From positions 496,001-560,000 of the forward strand of contig AP025283.1 in assembly GCA_024347235.1 (NCBI GenBank): DNA of 64,000 nucleotides. The letters run 5' to 3'. The DNA is from Aliamphritea spongicola (GTDB taxonomy: Bacteria > Pseudomonadota > Gammaproteobacteria > Pseudomonadales > Balneatricaceae). Positions 31,865 through 42,361 of this stretch are shown here, in pieces. The notes under the pieces are model-generated. The model had not been told where the DNA came from and made no database searches. It worked only from the letters and a program-made list of their open reading frames with translations. Both the position numbers and the translations under genes were made by a program. Positions within the stretch are counted from its first letter, which is position 1; each line of letters opens with the position of its first letter.

Positions 31865-32625
31865 ATGCGCCAGCAGTCTCAACATTTAGCCGATGAACTG
31901 AAAACCAGCCTGTCTGACGGGAACGGTCCTCTCTATGAACAACTGAAACAGGCAATTGCCAGCCGGGTACGGGACGGCAGTTGGGCCGCGTTACAGCGGG
32001 TGCCTTCTGAAGCTGAGCTGGTGAAGGCGCTTGAGGTCAGCAGAATGACAGCCAACCGGGCGTTAAGAGAACTGACGGCTGAAGGTATTCTGCAACGGCA
32101 GCAGGGCGTGGGGACTTTTGTGGCGGAAAAGAAGCTGCCGTCTGCATTATCGGAAATTCATGACATTGCTGAAGAAATTGCCAGCCGGGGTAATCAGCAC
32201 CGGGCTGAAGTGCTGTGTCTGGAACGGGCGCAGGCTACACAGCAGGAAGCGACTGGCTTAGGCGTGCGTACCCGACATCCGATATTCCGTTCCCTGTTAC
32301 TGCATTTTGAAAATCAGTTACCGATTCAGCTGGAGTCCCGGGTGATCAATGCCGAGCTGGCACCGGAATACCTTGAACAGGATTTTACTGCGATAACGCC
32401 ATCGGCGTATCTGAGCCGGATTGCCCCTTTAACGGAAGGTGAGCATCTGGTGGAAGCGGTACTGGCGACCCCTGAACAGGCGGACTGGCTACAAATGGAT
32501 GCAGCCGAACCCTGTTTGCAGATTCAGCGCCGTACCTGGTCCCGGGAGAGCTGGTGGCCAGCGCCCGCCTGTTGTCACCGGGGAGTCGCTTCCAGCTGTT
32601 TGGCCATTTCGGGCGCAGCACCTGA
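31865..32625 (+). CDS. hutC: Histidine utilisation repressor HutC (GntR family)
   Basis: GntR/HutC-subfamily repressor of about 253 aa that releases DNA on binding urocanate. The winged-helix domain occupies residues about 20-90 (VPSEAELVKALEVSRMTANR, then RQQGVGTFVAEK). The UTRA effector domain follows, with FRSLLLHFENQLPIQLESRV. One G restored near 32545 gives the carboxyl end LLSPGSRFQLFGHFGRST and the stop at 32625. GGAG precedes the ATG at 31865. Two matching operators flank the gene. Confidence 0.93.
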
Positions 32626-32679
32626 AATCTCTCTGATCCGCTATGCTTAAACAGCACATACATTGTGTTTGATTTTAAG

Positions 32680-32691
32680 TTGTATATACAT
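32680..32691. promoter_or_regulatory. HutC operator upstream of hutU
   Basis: TTGTATATACAT with the TGTA-N2-TACA core at 32681-32690, 48 bases before the hutU start, placed to repress the hutU-HAL-hutH-hutI-hutG transcript. Another TGTA half-site (32691-32694) follows directly. Confidence 0.72.
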
Positions 32692-32738
32692 GTATGCTGA
32701 TTTGAAATTAAACAGTCTACGTGTTGCAGGAGCATGTC

Positions 32739-34407
32739 ATGAGCAGTCTTAACCGAATTCGTGAAGGGGATATTATTGCGCCGACCGGTAGCCGGCTGAA
32801 TGCCAAGAGCTGGCTAACAGAAGCGCCGTTACGGATGCTGATGAATAATTTGCATCCGGATGTGGCGGAAAATCCCCATGAGCTGGTGGTGTACGGAGGC
32901 ATTGGCCGTGCTGCCCGGGACTGGGAAAGCTATGACAAGTTGGTGGCAACGCTGAAAGAACTGGAAGCGGATGAAACCCTGCTGGTGCAGTCAGGCAAGC
33001 CGGTCGGGGTATTTAAAACCCATGAAAATGCCCCCGGGTGCTGATTGCCAATTCAAATCTGGTGCCCCACTGGGCTAACTGGGAACACTTTAATGAACTT
33101 GATGCCCGCGGGCTGGCGATGTATGGCCAGATGACCGCCGGTTCCTGGATCTATATCGGCAGTCAGGGCATCGTACAGGAACTTACGAAACCTTTGTGGA
33201 AGCCGGGCGCCAGCATTATGACGGTGACTTACGCGGCCGCTGGATTCTGACCGCCGGGCTTGGCGGCATGGGCGGGGCTCAGCCGCTGGCTGCGTCTCTG
33301 GCCGGTGCCTGTTCGCTGACGATTGAGTGTCAGCAAAGCCGCATCGATTTCCGCCTGCGGACCCGCTATCTGGATGAGCAGGCAACGGATCTGGATGATG
33401 CACTGGCCCGGATTAAAGCACATTGTGCTGCGGGACGTGCGGTGTCTGTCGGCCTGTGCGGCAATGCGGCGGATATCCTGCCGGAAATGGTTAAACGGGG
33501 TGTACGCCCGGATATGGTGACCGATCAGACCTCAGCCCATGATCCGCTAAACGGCTATCTGCCACAGGGAATGAGCTGGGAAGAATATCGCCGCCGGGCA
33601 GAAACTGAACCGGCTGAAATTACCCGGCTGGCTAAGCAGTCTATGGCGGTGCAGGTCAGTGCCATGCTGGCGTTCCAGCAACAGGGCATTCCTACCTTTG
33701 ATTATGGCAATAACATCCGCCAGATGGCTCTTGAGGAAGGGGTGGAGAAAGCCTTTAATTTCCCGGGTTTTGTGCCTGCTTATATCCGTCCGTTGTTTTG
33801 CCGCGGCATAGGCCCGTTCCGCTGGGCGGCGCTGTCCGGTGATCCGGAAGATATTTATAAAACCGACGCGAAAGTAAAACAGCTGATCGCTGATGATAAG
33901 CATCTGCATAACTGGCTGGATATGGCCCGTGAACGGATTCAGTTCCAGGGGCTGCCGGCCCGGATTTGCTGGGTAGGCCTGGGGCAGCGGGCAAAACTGG
34001 GTTTGGCCTTCAATGAAATGGTACGCAGCGGTGAACTGTCAGCGCCGGTAGTGATTGGCCGTGATCATCTGGATTCCGGTTCGGTGGCCAGCCCGAACCG
34101 GGAAACTGAATCTATGCGTGACGGTTCCGATGCCGTCTCGGACTGGCCATTACTGAATGCTTTGCTGAACACCGCTTCAGGGGCAACCTGGGTGTCTCTG
34201 CATCACGGTGGCGGCGTTGGCATGGGCTTTTCACAGCATTCGGGCATGGTCATTGTCTGTGACGGTACTGCAGAGGCGGACGAAAGAATTGCCCGTGTGC
34301 TGACCAATGACCCGGGCACCGGTGTGATGCGTCATGCAGACGCGGGGTATCCTGAGGCGATTGCCTGTGCGAAAGAGCAGGGGCTGAAATTACCCATGCT
34401 GGATTAA
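32739..34407 (+). CDS. hutU: Urocanate hydratase
   Basis: Second enzyme of histidine catabolism, NAD-dependent, turning urocanate into imidazolonepropionate. 556 aa after repair near 33043 and 33180 (each G/C run, one base), the normal size. Family blocks visible: [50 protein letters not shown] (Rossmann-type NAD loop), [14 protein letters not shown], and [11 protein letters not shown] near the end. AGGAG precedes the ATG. Confidence 0.96.
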
Positions 34408-34445
34408 ATACCTGTAACTGTTTGTTTCTGATATCTATATTAAAA

Positions 34446-34470
34446 GTGCCTGTCTGACGCAGGCAGGCAC
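34446..34470 (+). repeat. Intercistronic hairpin between hutU and the HAL paralogue
   Basis: Stem GTGCCTGTCTG / CAGGCAGGCAC (10 of 11 pairs) with a three-base loop, 39 bases after hutU and 18 before the next gene. No U tract follows, so it probably stabilises or processes the mRNA between the two genes. Confidence 0.45.
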
Positions 34471-34487
34471 AAAACAATAAGAATGGA

Positions 34488-36042
34488 ATGAGTATGCAGG
34501 CAAAGGTGATATTTGATCAGCGGCTGTGCTGGCAGGACCTGCTGGCCGTGGCTGATGGTGCAATGCTGGAAATCAGTGAAGATCGCTGGCAGCGGATGGC
34601 GCGTGCCCGCAGCGCCGTCATGGATATGGTTGACCGGGGAGAACGGGCTTACGGCATTACCACCGGGCTGGGTGATCTGTGTAACCATTTGCTGGCTCCT
34701 GCCGAGCTGGCTGATATGTCGCGGGGACGATTCTCAATCATGCCTGCGGTGTGGGTCCGGCGCTGGAAGGGCGTCAGGTACGGGCGATTATGGCGGCGGC
34801 CATTGCCAATTACAGTCATGGATATTCCGGTATATCCCCGGTCATTGTGACGGCACTGCTAGCAATGCTGAATAACGGCATTACGCCACAGGTGCCGGAG
34901 CAGGGGTCAGTCGGCTATCTGACCCATATGGCACATATTGCCCTGCCCCTGCTTGGCGTGGGTGAGGTGGAATATCAGGGGCAACTGAAACCTGCAACCG
35001 AGGCGTTTCAGCGGGCGGAGATTCAACTACCTGAAATCGGGCCGAAAGACGGCCTGAGCCTGGTGAACGGTACCCCTGTATGACCGGGCTGGCCTGTCTG
35101 GTGGCTGCCGACTGTGAGCATTTACTGAGCTGGTCTGATCTGAGTGCCGCATTGAGTTTTGAGGCCTGCGGCGGCCAGTTGGCTGCGTTTGATGAGGCTA
35201 ATCTGGCGTTAAAGGTTTCGCCGCAGGTGAGCCTTGTCGGTCGTCGTTTACGTGGTTTTCTTAAAGACAGTCATTGGCTGGAGTCCCGGCAGGGACAGCG
35301 GACTCAGGATGCCCTCAGTCTGCGTTCCATTCCGCAGATTCACGGGGCCTGCCGTCAGCAGTGGCAGCATTTTTGTGAACTGGTTAACCGGGAGCTGAAC
35401 GCCGCTACGGATAATCCCCTGATTCTCGAAGAAGACGGAGGCTACAGGGTGGTTTCTCAGGCGAACCCTCACGGTGAAAGTCTGGCGCTGGCCAGCGACG
35501 GACTGGCACCGGCACTGGCAGAGCTGACTTCAGCGGCTGAACGGCGTACTTACCGTTTACTCAATCCCGAAGTCAGTGGGCTGCCGGGTTATCTGACCGA
35601 CGAAGGCGGGATCAGCTCCGGTTTGATGATCGTGCAGTATGTCAGTGCCTCACTGAGTGCGGAGAACCGCCGTCATGCGCAGCCAGTATCCGTGGATAAC
35701 TATGTGACTTCCGGGCTGCAGGAAGACCATCTCAGTTTCGGCACCAGTGCGGTTTTAAGGTTATTTAAGCAGCAGTCAAATTTACAAAAAGTACTGGCCA
35801 TTGAGCTGATGTGTGGTGCACAGGCCTGTGATTTTATTGCCGCAGACGACCCTCGGGAGAGTGGTCTCTTCAGTCGGGGAGGCTGGGGACTCTGGCAGCT
35901 TATCCGTCAGCATATACCCCATTACACCCGGGAGCGCTGGGTGGCAAAAGATATTCAGCAATTAGATGCGTTACTGGCTGACCCGGCGGTTCTTCAGGCG
36001 CTGGAGCAACAGACAGGTATAGGAGACACTGAACATGTTTGA
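34488..36042 (+). CDS. Histidine/aromatic ammonia-lyase paralogue lacking the MIO Ala-Ser-Gly triad
   Basis: About 518 aa after two repairs (G near 34725, C near 35075), fully alignable with HutH. Retained: Tyr in AYGITTGLG (residue 55), His in [30 protein letters not shown] and LQEDHLSFG. Changed: where HutH has [15 protein letters not shown] this protein has [11 protein letters not shown], a three-residue in-frame loss removing all three residues that cyclise into the electrophilic MIO group, with Asp replaced by Tyr. It should not catalyse MIO-dependent deamination. A regulatory, scaffolding or altered-chemistry role is inference. It overlaps hutH by eight bases. Confidence 0.85.
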
Positions 36043-37580
36043 GTTACAACTGATTCCCGGCAGCCTGACGCTTACGGATCTGCGACAGATCAGCCGCCGG
36101 CGTTTGCGGATGGGGCTGAATCCTGCTGCAGTGGCTGCGATTGATGCCAGTACTGAAGTGGTGAATCGGGTCATCGAAGAAGACCGTACTGTGTACGGCA
36201 TTAATACTGGTTTTGGCTTGTTGGCAAATACCCGGATTGCCAGTGAGGATCTGCAAACCCTGCAGCGCAGTATTGTGCTGTCCCATGCTGCCGGTATCGG
36301 TGAGCTGATGGACGATGCTACCGTCCGGCTGATGATGGTGCTGAAGATTAACAGTCTGGCTCGGGGCTATTCCGGCGTGCGTTTAACCGTGATTGAAGCA
36401 CTTATCAGCCTGCTGAATGCAGAAGTATTTCCCTGTATTCCCAGTAAGGGCTCGGTAGGGGCTTCAGGAGACCTCGCGCCGCTGGCACACATGAGTGCAG
36501 TTCTGCTGGGGAAGGTCGGGCACGTTATAAGGGTGAAGAGATTTCCGGTCAGGCGGCACTGGCGATTGCCGGTATCGAACCGCTGACGCTGGCGCCAAAA
36601 GAAGGTCTGGCATTACTCAATGGTACTCAGGCATCCACTGCTTTTGCGCTGGAAGGTCTGTTCCATGCAGAAGATCTGTTTGCTTCAGGAGTTGTTTGTG
36701 GTGCGTTGTCGGTGGAAGCCGCGCTGGGCAGCCGGCGGCCGTTTGATCCGCGAATTCATGCCGCACGCGGTCAGATAGGCCAGATTGATACGGCAGCGGC
36801 GTATCGCAGCCTGTTGAGTGATAACAGTGAGCTGGGGGATTCCCATGTGGGCTGTGAAAAAGTACAGGACCCGTATTCCCTGCGCTGTCAGCCACAGGTG
36901 ATGGGTGCCTGTCTGGATCAGATCCGACATGCAGCTCAGGTGCTGGTCATTGAATCAAACGGCGTATCCGATAACCCGTTAGTTTGTGCGGCTGAAAATG
37001 ACATTATTTCCGGCGGTAATTTCCACGCTGAGCCGGTGGCGATGGTGGCGGATAATCTGGCGCTGGCCATTGCTGAAATAGGTTCGCTGGCGGAGCGGCG
37101 GATTGCCCTGCTGATTGATAGCGGTCTGTCTGGCCTGCCTCCATTCCTGGTGGATAACGGCGGGGTGAACTCCGGTTTTATGATCGCGCAGGTAACTGCT
37201 GCGGCGTTGGCCAGTGAGAACAAGACGCTGGCGCATCCCGCATCGGTAGATAGTTTGCCGACGTCCGCCAATCAGGAAGACCATGTATCCATGGCCACCT
37301 TTGCCGGTCGCCGTTTACGGGATATGGCTGAAAATACCCGGGGTATTCTTGCGGTTGAGTTGCTCAGTGCAGCCCAGGGCCTGGACTTCCGGGCGCCGGT
37401 AAAAACCTCTGAGCGGCTGGAACAGGCTAAATCAGCGCTACGTGCCAGAGTGCCTTTTATGATCAGGATCGCTATTTTGCGGAGGATATCGCCCAGGCTA
37501 ATGCCCTGCTTGCTGAAGCGCCGCATAACGAGTCCATGCCGGCAGAACTGTTGCCTTCGCTGATCGCGGGGCAGGGCTAA
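36035..37580 (+). CDS. hutH: Histidine ammonia-lyase
   Basis: Deaminates L-histidine to trans-urocanate, first step of the pathway. About 515 aa after repair near 36525 and 37450. The MIO cofactor triad is intact as Ala143-Ser144-Gly145 in [15 protein letters not shown]. Also present are Tyr in VYGINTGFG, His in [20 protein letters not shown] and [13 protein letters not shown]. Its ATG lies inside the end of the MIO-less paralogue, so the pair is translationally coupled. This is the functional histidase of the locus. Confidence 0.96.
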
Positions 37581-37594
37581 ACGGGAGTATCAGG

Positions 37595-38764
37595 ATGTAT
37601 AGCCAGACGTGTCAGCATTTGTGGCATGGTTTCCATGCGGTCACTATGGCTGATGGCCGCTATAACACCATTGAGGATGCGGCAATTGCCGTGGATGACG
37701 GTGTGATCAGTTGGGTGGGGCCTTATGCAGATTTTACCGGAGAGGCGGTCCATAAAACTGATCTTGAAGGCGGCTGGGTGACGCCGGGGCTGATTGATTG
37801 CCACAGCCATATTGTATTTGGTGCTAACCGCAGCCGGGAATTTGAGTTGCGGTTACAGGGGCCAGTTATGAAGAAATTGCCCGGGCTGGCGGCGGTATAG
37901 CCAATACGGTTCAATCTACCCGGCAGGCCAGTGAAGCAGAATTGCAGCGGCGTGCTGAAAGCCTGGTGCTGGATCTGATGGCAGATGGCGTGACGACCCT
38001 GGAAATAAAATCCGGTTATGGTCTGGACCTGGAAAACGAAGCCAAAATGCTGCGGGTGGCCAGAGGCTTGGGTGAACAGTGGCCGGTGGAGATTCTGACG
38101 ACCTGTCTGGCAGCTCACGCCATGCCGCCGGAATTCAGCGATGCGGATGCCTACATTGAATATCTCTGTGAGACTTTGTTACCGGCCATAGCGGAGCAGC
38201 AGCTGGCGGATGCGGTGGATGGCTTTTGTGAAAAATTGCCTTTTCGCCGGCACAGATACAGCGTTATCTGCAAACCGCTGTAAAGCTGGGGCTGCCCCTG
38301 AAGCTGCATGCGGAGCAGTTGTCGGCACTGGGGGCAGCAAAATGGCTGCAGAACTGGGTGCGCTGTCAGCGGATCATCTTGAATATGCCACCGCGGAGGA
38401 TGTCAGTGCCATGGCTGAACATGGCACGGTAGCCGTGATTCTGCCCGGCGCATTTTATGTGCTGAAGGAAACTCAGCAACCGCCGGTACAGCTGTTACGG
38501 GATCATAATGTGCCGATGGCCCTGGCCAGCGACAGTAATCCGGGATCTTCACCGGTACGCTCGTTACGGCTGATGATGAATATGGCCTGCACCTTATTTG
38601 GCTTTACACCGGAAGAAGCGCTGGCAGGGGTTACATGCCATGCCGCCCGGGCGCTGGGGCTGGATAAAACCCACGGTACGCTGAGACCGGGTAAGCAGGC
38701 GGATTTCGTTTGCTGGAACATAGAATCACCTGCTGAGCTAAGCTATTGGTTAGGGGACGCCTGA
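37595..38764 (+). CDS. hutI: Imidazolonepropionase
   Basis: Third step: opens 4-imidazolone-5-propanoate to N-formimidoyl-glutamate. Metal-dependent amidohydrolase of 390 aa after three one-base repairs (G near 37862, T near 38238, G near 38335). Motifs: [19 protein letters not shown] (His-x-His), [25 protein letters not shown] (His), and [14 protein letters not shown] with the catalytic Asp. The carboxyl end [13 protein letters not shown] is typical. Starts 14 bases after hutH. Confidence 0.95.
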
Positions 38765-38794
38765 ACAATGCCAGAGTGAAGCGAGGTGTACGCC

Positions 38795-39608
38795 GTGATA
38801 TCTGATCCGTTTGAGTTTATGCCGGGAACAACGCCGCTGTTGGTCAGCATGCCACATTCCGGATTACAGCTGACCGATGCCGTTGCCAGCGGACTGACCG
38901 CGTCAGCCCTGCAACTGGCCGATACCGACTGGTTTATTCCTGAACTGTACAGTTTTCTGAATGAGTTAGGTGTGGGCGTGATCCGCGCTAATTACTCCCG
39001 CTATGTGCTTGATCTGAACCGGTCACTGGATGACAAACCCTTGTATACGGGCAAGGTGACGGGACTTTTTCCGGATATCAGCTTTACTGATGACAGTCTG
39101 TTTTTACCCGGTCAGGAACCGGATGAAGAGGAGCGGGAGCGCTATAAACAGCAAATCTGGCGACCTTACCATCAGCAGATCCGTAATGAACTGGACCGGC
39201 TGAAAGCCGTGCACGGCAATGCGATGTTATTCGATGCCCACAGTATTGCACCCAGGGTACCTATGCTGTTTGACGGCCGTTTACCGGACTTTAATTTTGG
39301 CACCAACAGCGGCGCCAGTTGTCGGTTTGGCTTAACCTCGCAACTTGAGGCGCTGGCCTGTGCCGATGGGCGCTTTACCTGTGTGACTGACGGTCGCTTT
39401 AAAGGGGCTTTATCACCCGGCACTTTGGCCAGCCCGCTGAAGGCATTGAGAGCCTGCAGCTGGAGTTATCTCAGGGGACTTATCTGGCCGATGAAGCCTT
39501 CACTGCCAAGCGTTTTGATGCCTATCAGATTGATCCGAAAAATTGTCTCATGTGCAGCCGCTGCTGCGGCAGATTACCCAACATTTACTGGATGCCCTGC
39601 AGCATTAG
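38795..39608 (+). CDS. hutG: N-formylglutamate deformylase HutG
   Basis: Final step: releases formate and L-glutamate from N-formylglutamate. About 271 aa. LLVSMPHSGLQL opens the family fold; ADTDWFIPELY, NYSRYVLDLNR and AMLFDAHSIAPR supply the metal and substrate residues. Breaks near 39410 (G) and 39542 (A) are repaired by one base each, giving GGFITRHFGQPAEG and the end LLRQITQHLLDALQH. GTG at 38795 is preferred because GAGG lies eight bases upstream; GTG at 38786 is an alternative. The last four bases overlap the end of a convergent regulator gene. Confidence 0.93.
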
Positions 39609-40438
39609 ACCGTTTGTTTAATGTCCAGACATAGCTGGCTGGCCTGATGGGGCAATACGTCGGCAACTCTTACCAGATGATCGAAGTGTTTGGACAGCCC
39701 GCTGATTTGCTCGCTGCCGGTGACCATCAGGTAAGTACCGCCCAGATAAATCGCTGCCCGCTGGTTGCCGAATACCGTTAATGGTGCGGAATAGTGTTTA
39801 AGGCGATCGTAAAAATGTACCCGCAGGGTTGGATAGTGCTCATCAATGAGTCGGGCCATATAGTCAAACTGAGCCAGCCGTAACGGGCGCGGAATGTTCT
39901 GCCAGATGCCCTGCCCCTGTGCCAGTTCATGAAGGGCCTGAACCGGCATGCATATTTCCAGATCGTTTCCCCGTTCCTGTACGGTTTTCAGTAAATCCTC
40001 CCCAAAGTTGTACCGGGGTGAGGCTCTGTGAGGCTCAAGTTCATGATTGACCAGTTCAGGCAGGCTGAGCATGTCTGGAAGATAAGCCGGTACATAGCGG
40101 GTTTTGCCGCCATTAATTTCGGCCCGCCACTGGGTGAGAGGAGAGTGTTGGGCCTGATCCGGTATCAGTTCAATTTCGGCACTGCTGGATACCTGCAGAC
40201 TGGCATCGCTGGCGCCGGTCACACCTAACAGCCAGTCGATGGACACACCCTGTGCAGCAGCAATACGCATCAGCGCTTCAGCACGGGGCAGGCGCAGGTT
40301 AGCCGGATCAAGAAACTGGCTCATGGCCGACCGGTCCAGCTGGCACTGCCGGGCGAACTCACTGGGATTCAGGCCGGACTGCGCCAGCAAATCTTTCAGA
40401 CGCTCACGAAACACCGGAGCAATTTCCCGTTTATCCAT
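39605..40438 (-). CDS. XRE-family transcriptional regulator, long carboxyl domain
   Basis: Intact 277-aa protein. Residues about 8-72 form a lambda-repressor-type helix-turn-helix (LAQSGLNPSEFARQCQLDRSAMSQFL). The remaining 200 residues hold an effector or dimerisation domain with no motif I recognise, containing LRLAQFDYMARLIDEHYPTLR and TVFGNQRAAIYLGGTYLMV. It is divergent from the desaturase gene across an AT-rich gap with a perfect inverted repeat, so autoregulation and control of the desaturase/PhnD pair is the natural inference. Whether it responds to lipid, temperature or a hut intermediate is unknown. Confidence 0.8.
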   Translation of the reverse strand: MDKREIAPVFRERLKDLLAQSGLNPSEFARQCQLDRSAMSQFLDPANLRLPRAEALMRIAAAQGVSIDWLLGVTGASDASLQVSSSAEIELIPDQAQHSPLTQWRAEINGGKTRYVPAYLPDMLSLPELVNHELEPHRASPRYNFGEDLLKTVQERGNDLEICMPVQALHELAQGQGIWQNIPRPLRLAQFDYMARLIDEHYPTLRVHFYDRLKHYSAPLTVFGNQRAAIYLGGTYLMVTGSEQISGLSKHFDHLVRVADVLPHQASQLCLDIKQTV

Positions 40439-40482
40439 AGCTGTTATCTGCTACCTATTAGCTGCTGTTTTGTAAAAATAAC

Positions 40483-40539
40483 AATTTATGTATTTATGCA
40501 ACAATATGGTTTTATTGCTGTAAATTTTATACATAAATT
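40483..40539. promoter_or_regulatory. Candidate operator: perfect 11-base inverted repeat between regulator and desaturase
   Basis: AATTTATGTAT at 40483-40493 and its exact reverse complement ATACATAAATT at 40529-40539, 35 bases apart, within a very AT-rich gap of 170 bases. A second TTTATG copy sits beside the first arm. The site lies upstream of both divergent genes and is a plausible binding site for the XRE regulator. Confidence 0.5.
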
Positions 40540-40609
40540 ACAAATTCACAAATAGCCTCACCGAATGTCAGGGCATATGCTTTTCTTATTGATACTTAAG
40601 GAGATATAT

Positions 40610-41547
40610 ATGCCTGCCAGACGCGGAATCCGGATTGAGTGGCCAACTTTACTGCTGATAATTGCCTGTTATGGCAGTTGGTGGCTGGCAATGTCAGCAG
40701 CAGACTGGAGTGTTTTAGTATGGCTGAGTTTACCGGTAATTCTTGCATTGCAGTCTTCGTTACAGCATGAGGTGTTACATAATCATCCTACCGGCTGGCG
40801 CTGGCTGAATGAGTTGCTGGTGTTCCTGCCAATCGGTGTTTTTCTGCCCTATGAGCGTTTCCGGGACAGCCATCTTATTCATCATCAGGATGAGAACCTG
40901 ACGGATCCTTACGATGATCCGGAATCGCATTATGTCGATCCGCAGCGGTGGCAAACGCTGCCAACAGCGGTAAGGGACATTTATAACTTCAATAACAGTT
41001 TGCTCGGGCGAATGCTGATCGGTCCGGCGTTGTCTCTGTGGCTGTTCTACCGGAGCGATCTGCGGGCGGTGATGGCTGGTGACTGGCCGGTGATCCGGGC
41101 GTATCTGCTGCATCTGCTGGGGCTGATTCCAATGCTGTGGTGGCTGGTTGAGGTGGTGCAGGTTAATCTCTGGTTGTATTTGCTGTGTGCTTACGCAGGG
41201 CTATCGATTCTTAAGATCCGCACTTTTCTGGAACACAGGGCGCACTTTGCAGTGGCGGCCCGTACCGTGGTGGTCGAAGACCGGGGCTGTTGGCATTTCT
41301 GTTTCTGAATAATAACTTCCATGCGGTACATCATCAGTATCCCGGGGTGGCCTGGTACCGATTGCCGGCGTTGTACCGGGAGCAGCGTGAGCAGTTTCTG
41401 GCGGATAATCAGCAATACCTGTATGACAATTACCGGCAGGTGTTTAAAGCATATTTTCTGCAGGCTAAAGAGCCGGTACCCCATCCGCAGATGCCGGTAA
41501 CAACAGATACCTCGATTCAGGAGAATTCCGGCGAGGTGGCCGGATGA
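40610..41547 (+). CDS. Membrane fatty-acid desaturase family protein
   Basis: About 312 aa with one C/G restored near 41285. Di-iron histidine boxes are present: QHEVLHNHP, DSHLIHHQDEN and NFHAVHHQYPGVAWY. Two pairs of hydrophobic segments flank them (LLLIIACYGSWWLAM, LVWLSLPVILAL, then LLHLLGLIPMLWWLV and LWLYLLCAYAGL). ATG at 40610 follows a near-perfect AAGGAG ribosome site. Members oxidise acyl lipids or related hydrocarbons; fatty acid versus a carotenoid- or sterol-like substrate cannot be told. The stop overlaps the next gene by four bases. Confidence 0.85.
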
Positions 41548-42361
41548 TTGCCCGGTTGCCCATGTATGACTGGCCAGAGCTGAAAGAGCAGCATGCTGCA
41601 ATGTGGCAGCATCTGGCTGCTGTACTACGGGAAGATCTTCCTGCTGATATTACCGTACCTGAGCTGTTGACTGAGGATGGCGATATTGTGCAGCAATGGT
41701 GTTCGTCGTCTTTGCTGGTGGGGCAAACCTGTGGATTACCCTTTGCGCAGGGGCTGCATAAACATACTTCTTTACTGGGCAGTCCCGCTTACCGGCTGGC
41801 AGGCTGTAATGTGGGGAATACAACAGTGTGATTGTGGCAGCACCGGGGTTAAGGCCGATGCTGTGTGTCTCAGTGGCAGTGCAGTCACAGAGCCTTCCTT
41901 GCCACTTCGGGCTGCGGTGAATGCAACGGATTCCCAGTCGGGGTTTTCTGCCTTGTTATACAGCCTGGGGCTGGGTCTTTGGGAGTATCAGTGTTTCCGG
42001 CAGTCATCGGCGTTCAGTGCAGATGCTGGCAGAAGGTGTGGCGGATATTGCGACGATAGACGCGGTGAGCTGGGTGCTGGCACAACGCTATGAGCCGGCG
42101 GCGGAGACATTGCAGGTGATAGGTTTCAGTGAACCGACCCCCTGTTTGCCGATGATCAGTGGGGTCAGCAGGTATGCCGGCCAGATCAGTCAGAGCCTTA
42201 TGCGGGGACTAGCGACACTTGATGAATCACTGAAAGCCGATTTGCTTTTAGAAGGGCTGGTGGAGCGTAATGTTTCGGACTATCTGTTTCTGTCGCCCCG
42301 GCTGACCGGGGCGATGCAGAAACATGCTCTGACAGAGGTTAGCGTTCCAGCAACGGTTTAA
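41544..42361 (+). CDS. PhnD/SsuA-type substrate-binding fold protein without a signal peptide
   Basis: About 270 aa split by three or so frameshifts (near 41825, 41870 and 41970). Characteristic blocks of this PhnD-like group are [11 protein letters not shown] at the start, [68 protein letters not shown] and [13 protein letters not shown]. It resembles periplasmic binding proteins but starts directly in the domain with no export signal and no ABC permease or ATPase nearby, so it may act in the cytoplasm as a sensor or enzyme. Translationally coupled to the desaturase; its last 23 bases overlap the end of uvrA. Confidence 0.75.

Noticed and set aside
34903..34935. Treating the missing MIO triad as another sequencing error
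   Set aside because: The change is an in-frame nine-base difference with an altered flanking residue and no homopolymer, whereas the errors seen elsewhere are one or two bases in runs.
41544..42361. PhnD-like gene as part of a phosphonate or sulfonate ABC transporter
   Set aside because: No permease or ATPase gene adjoins it and the protein has no signal peptide.
30335..42361. The hut and desaturase region as a horizontally acquired island
   Set aside because: No tRNA, integrase, transposase or flanking repeat is visible, and codon and base usage look like the rest except for the AT-rich divergent promoter.
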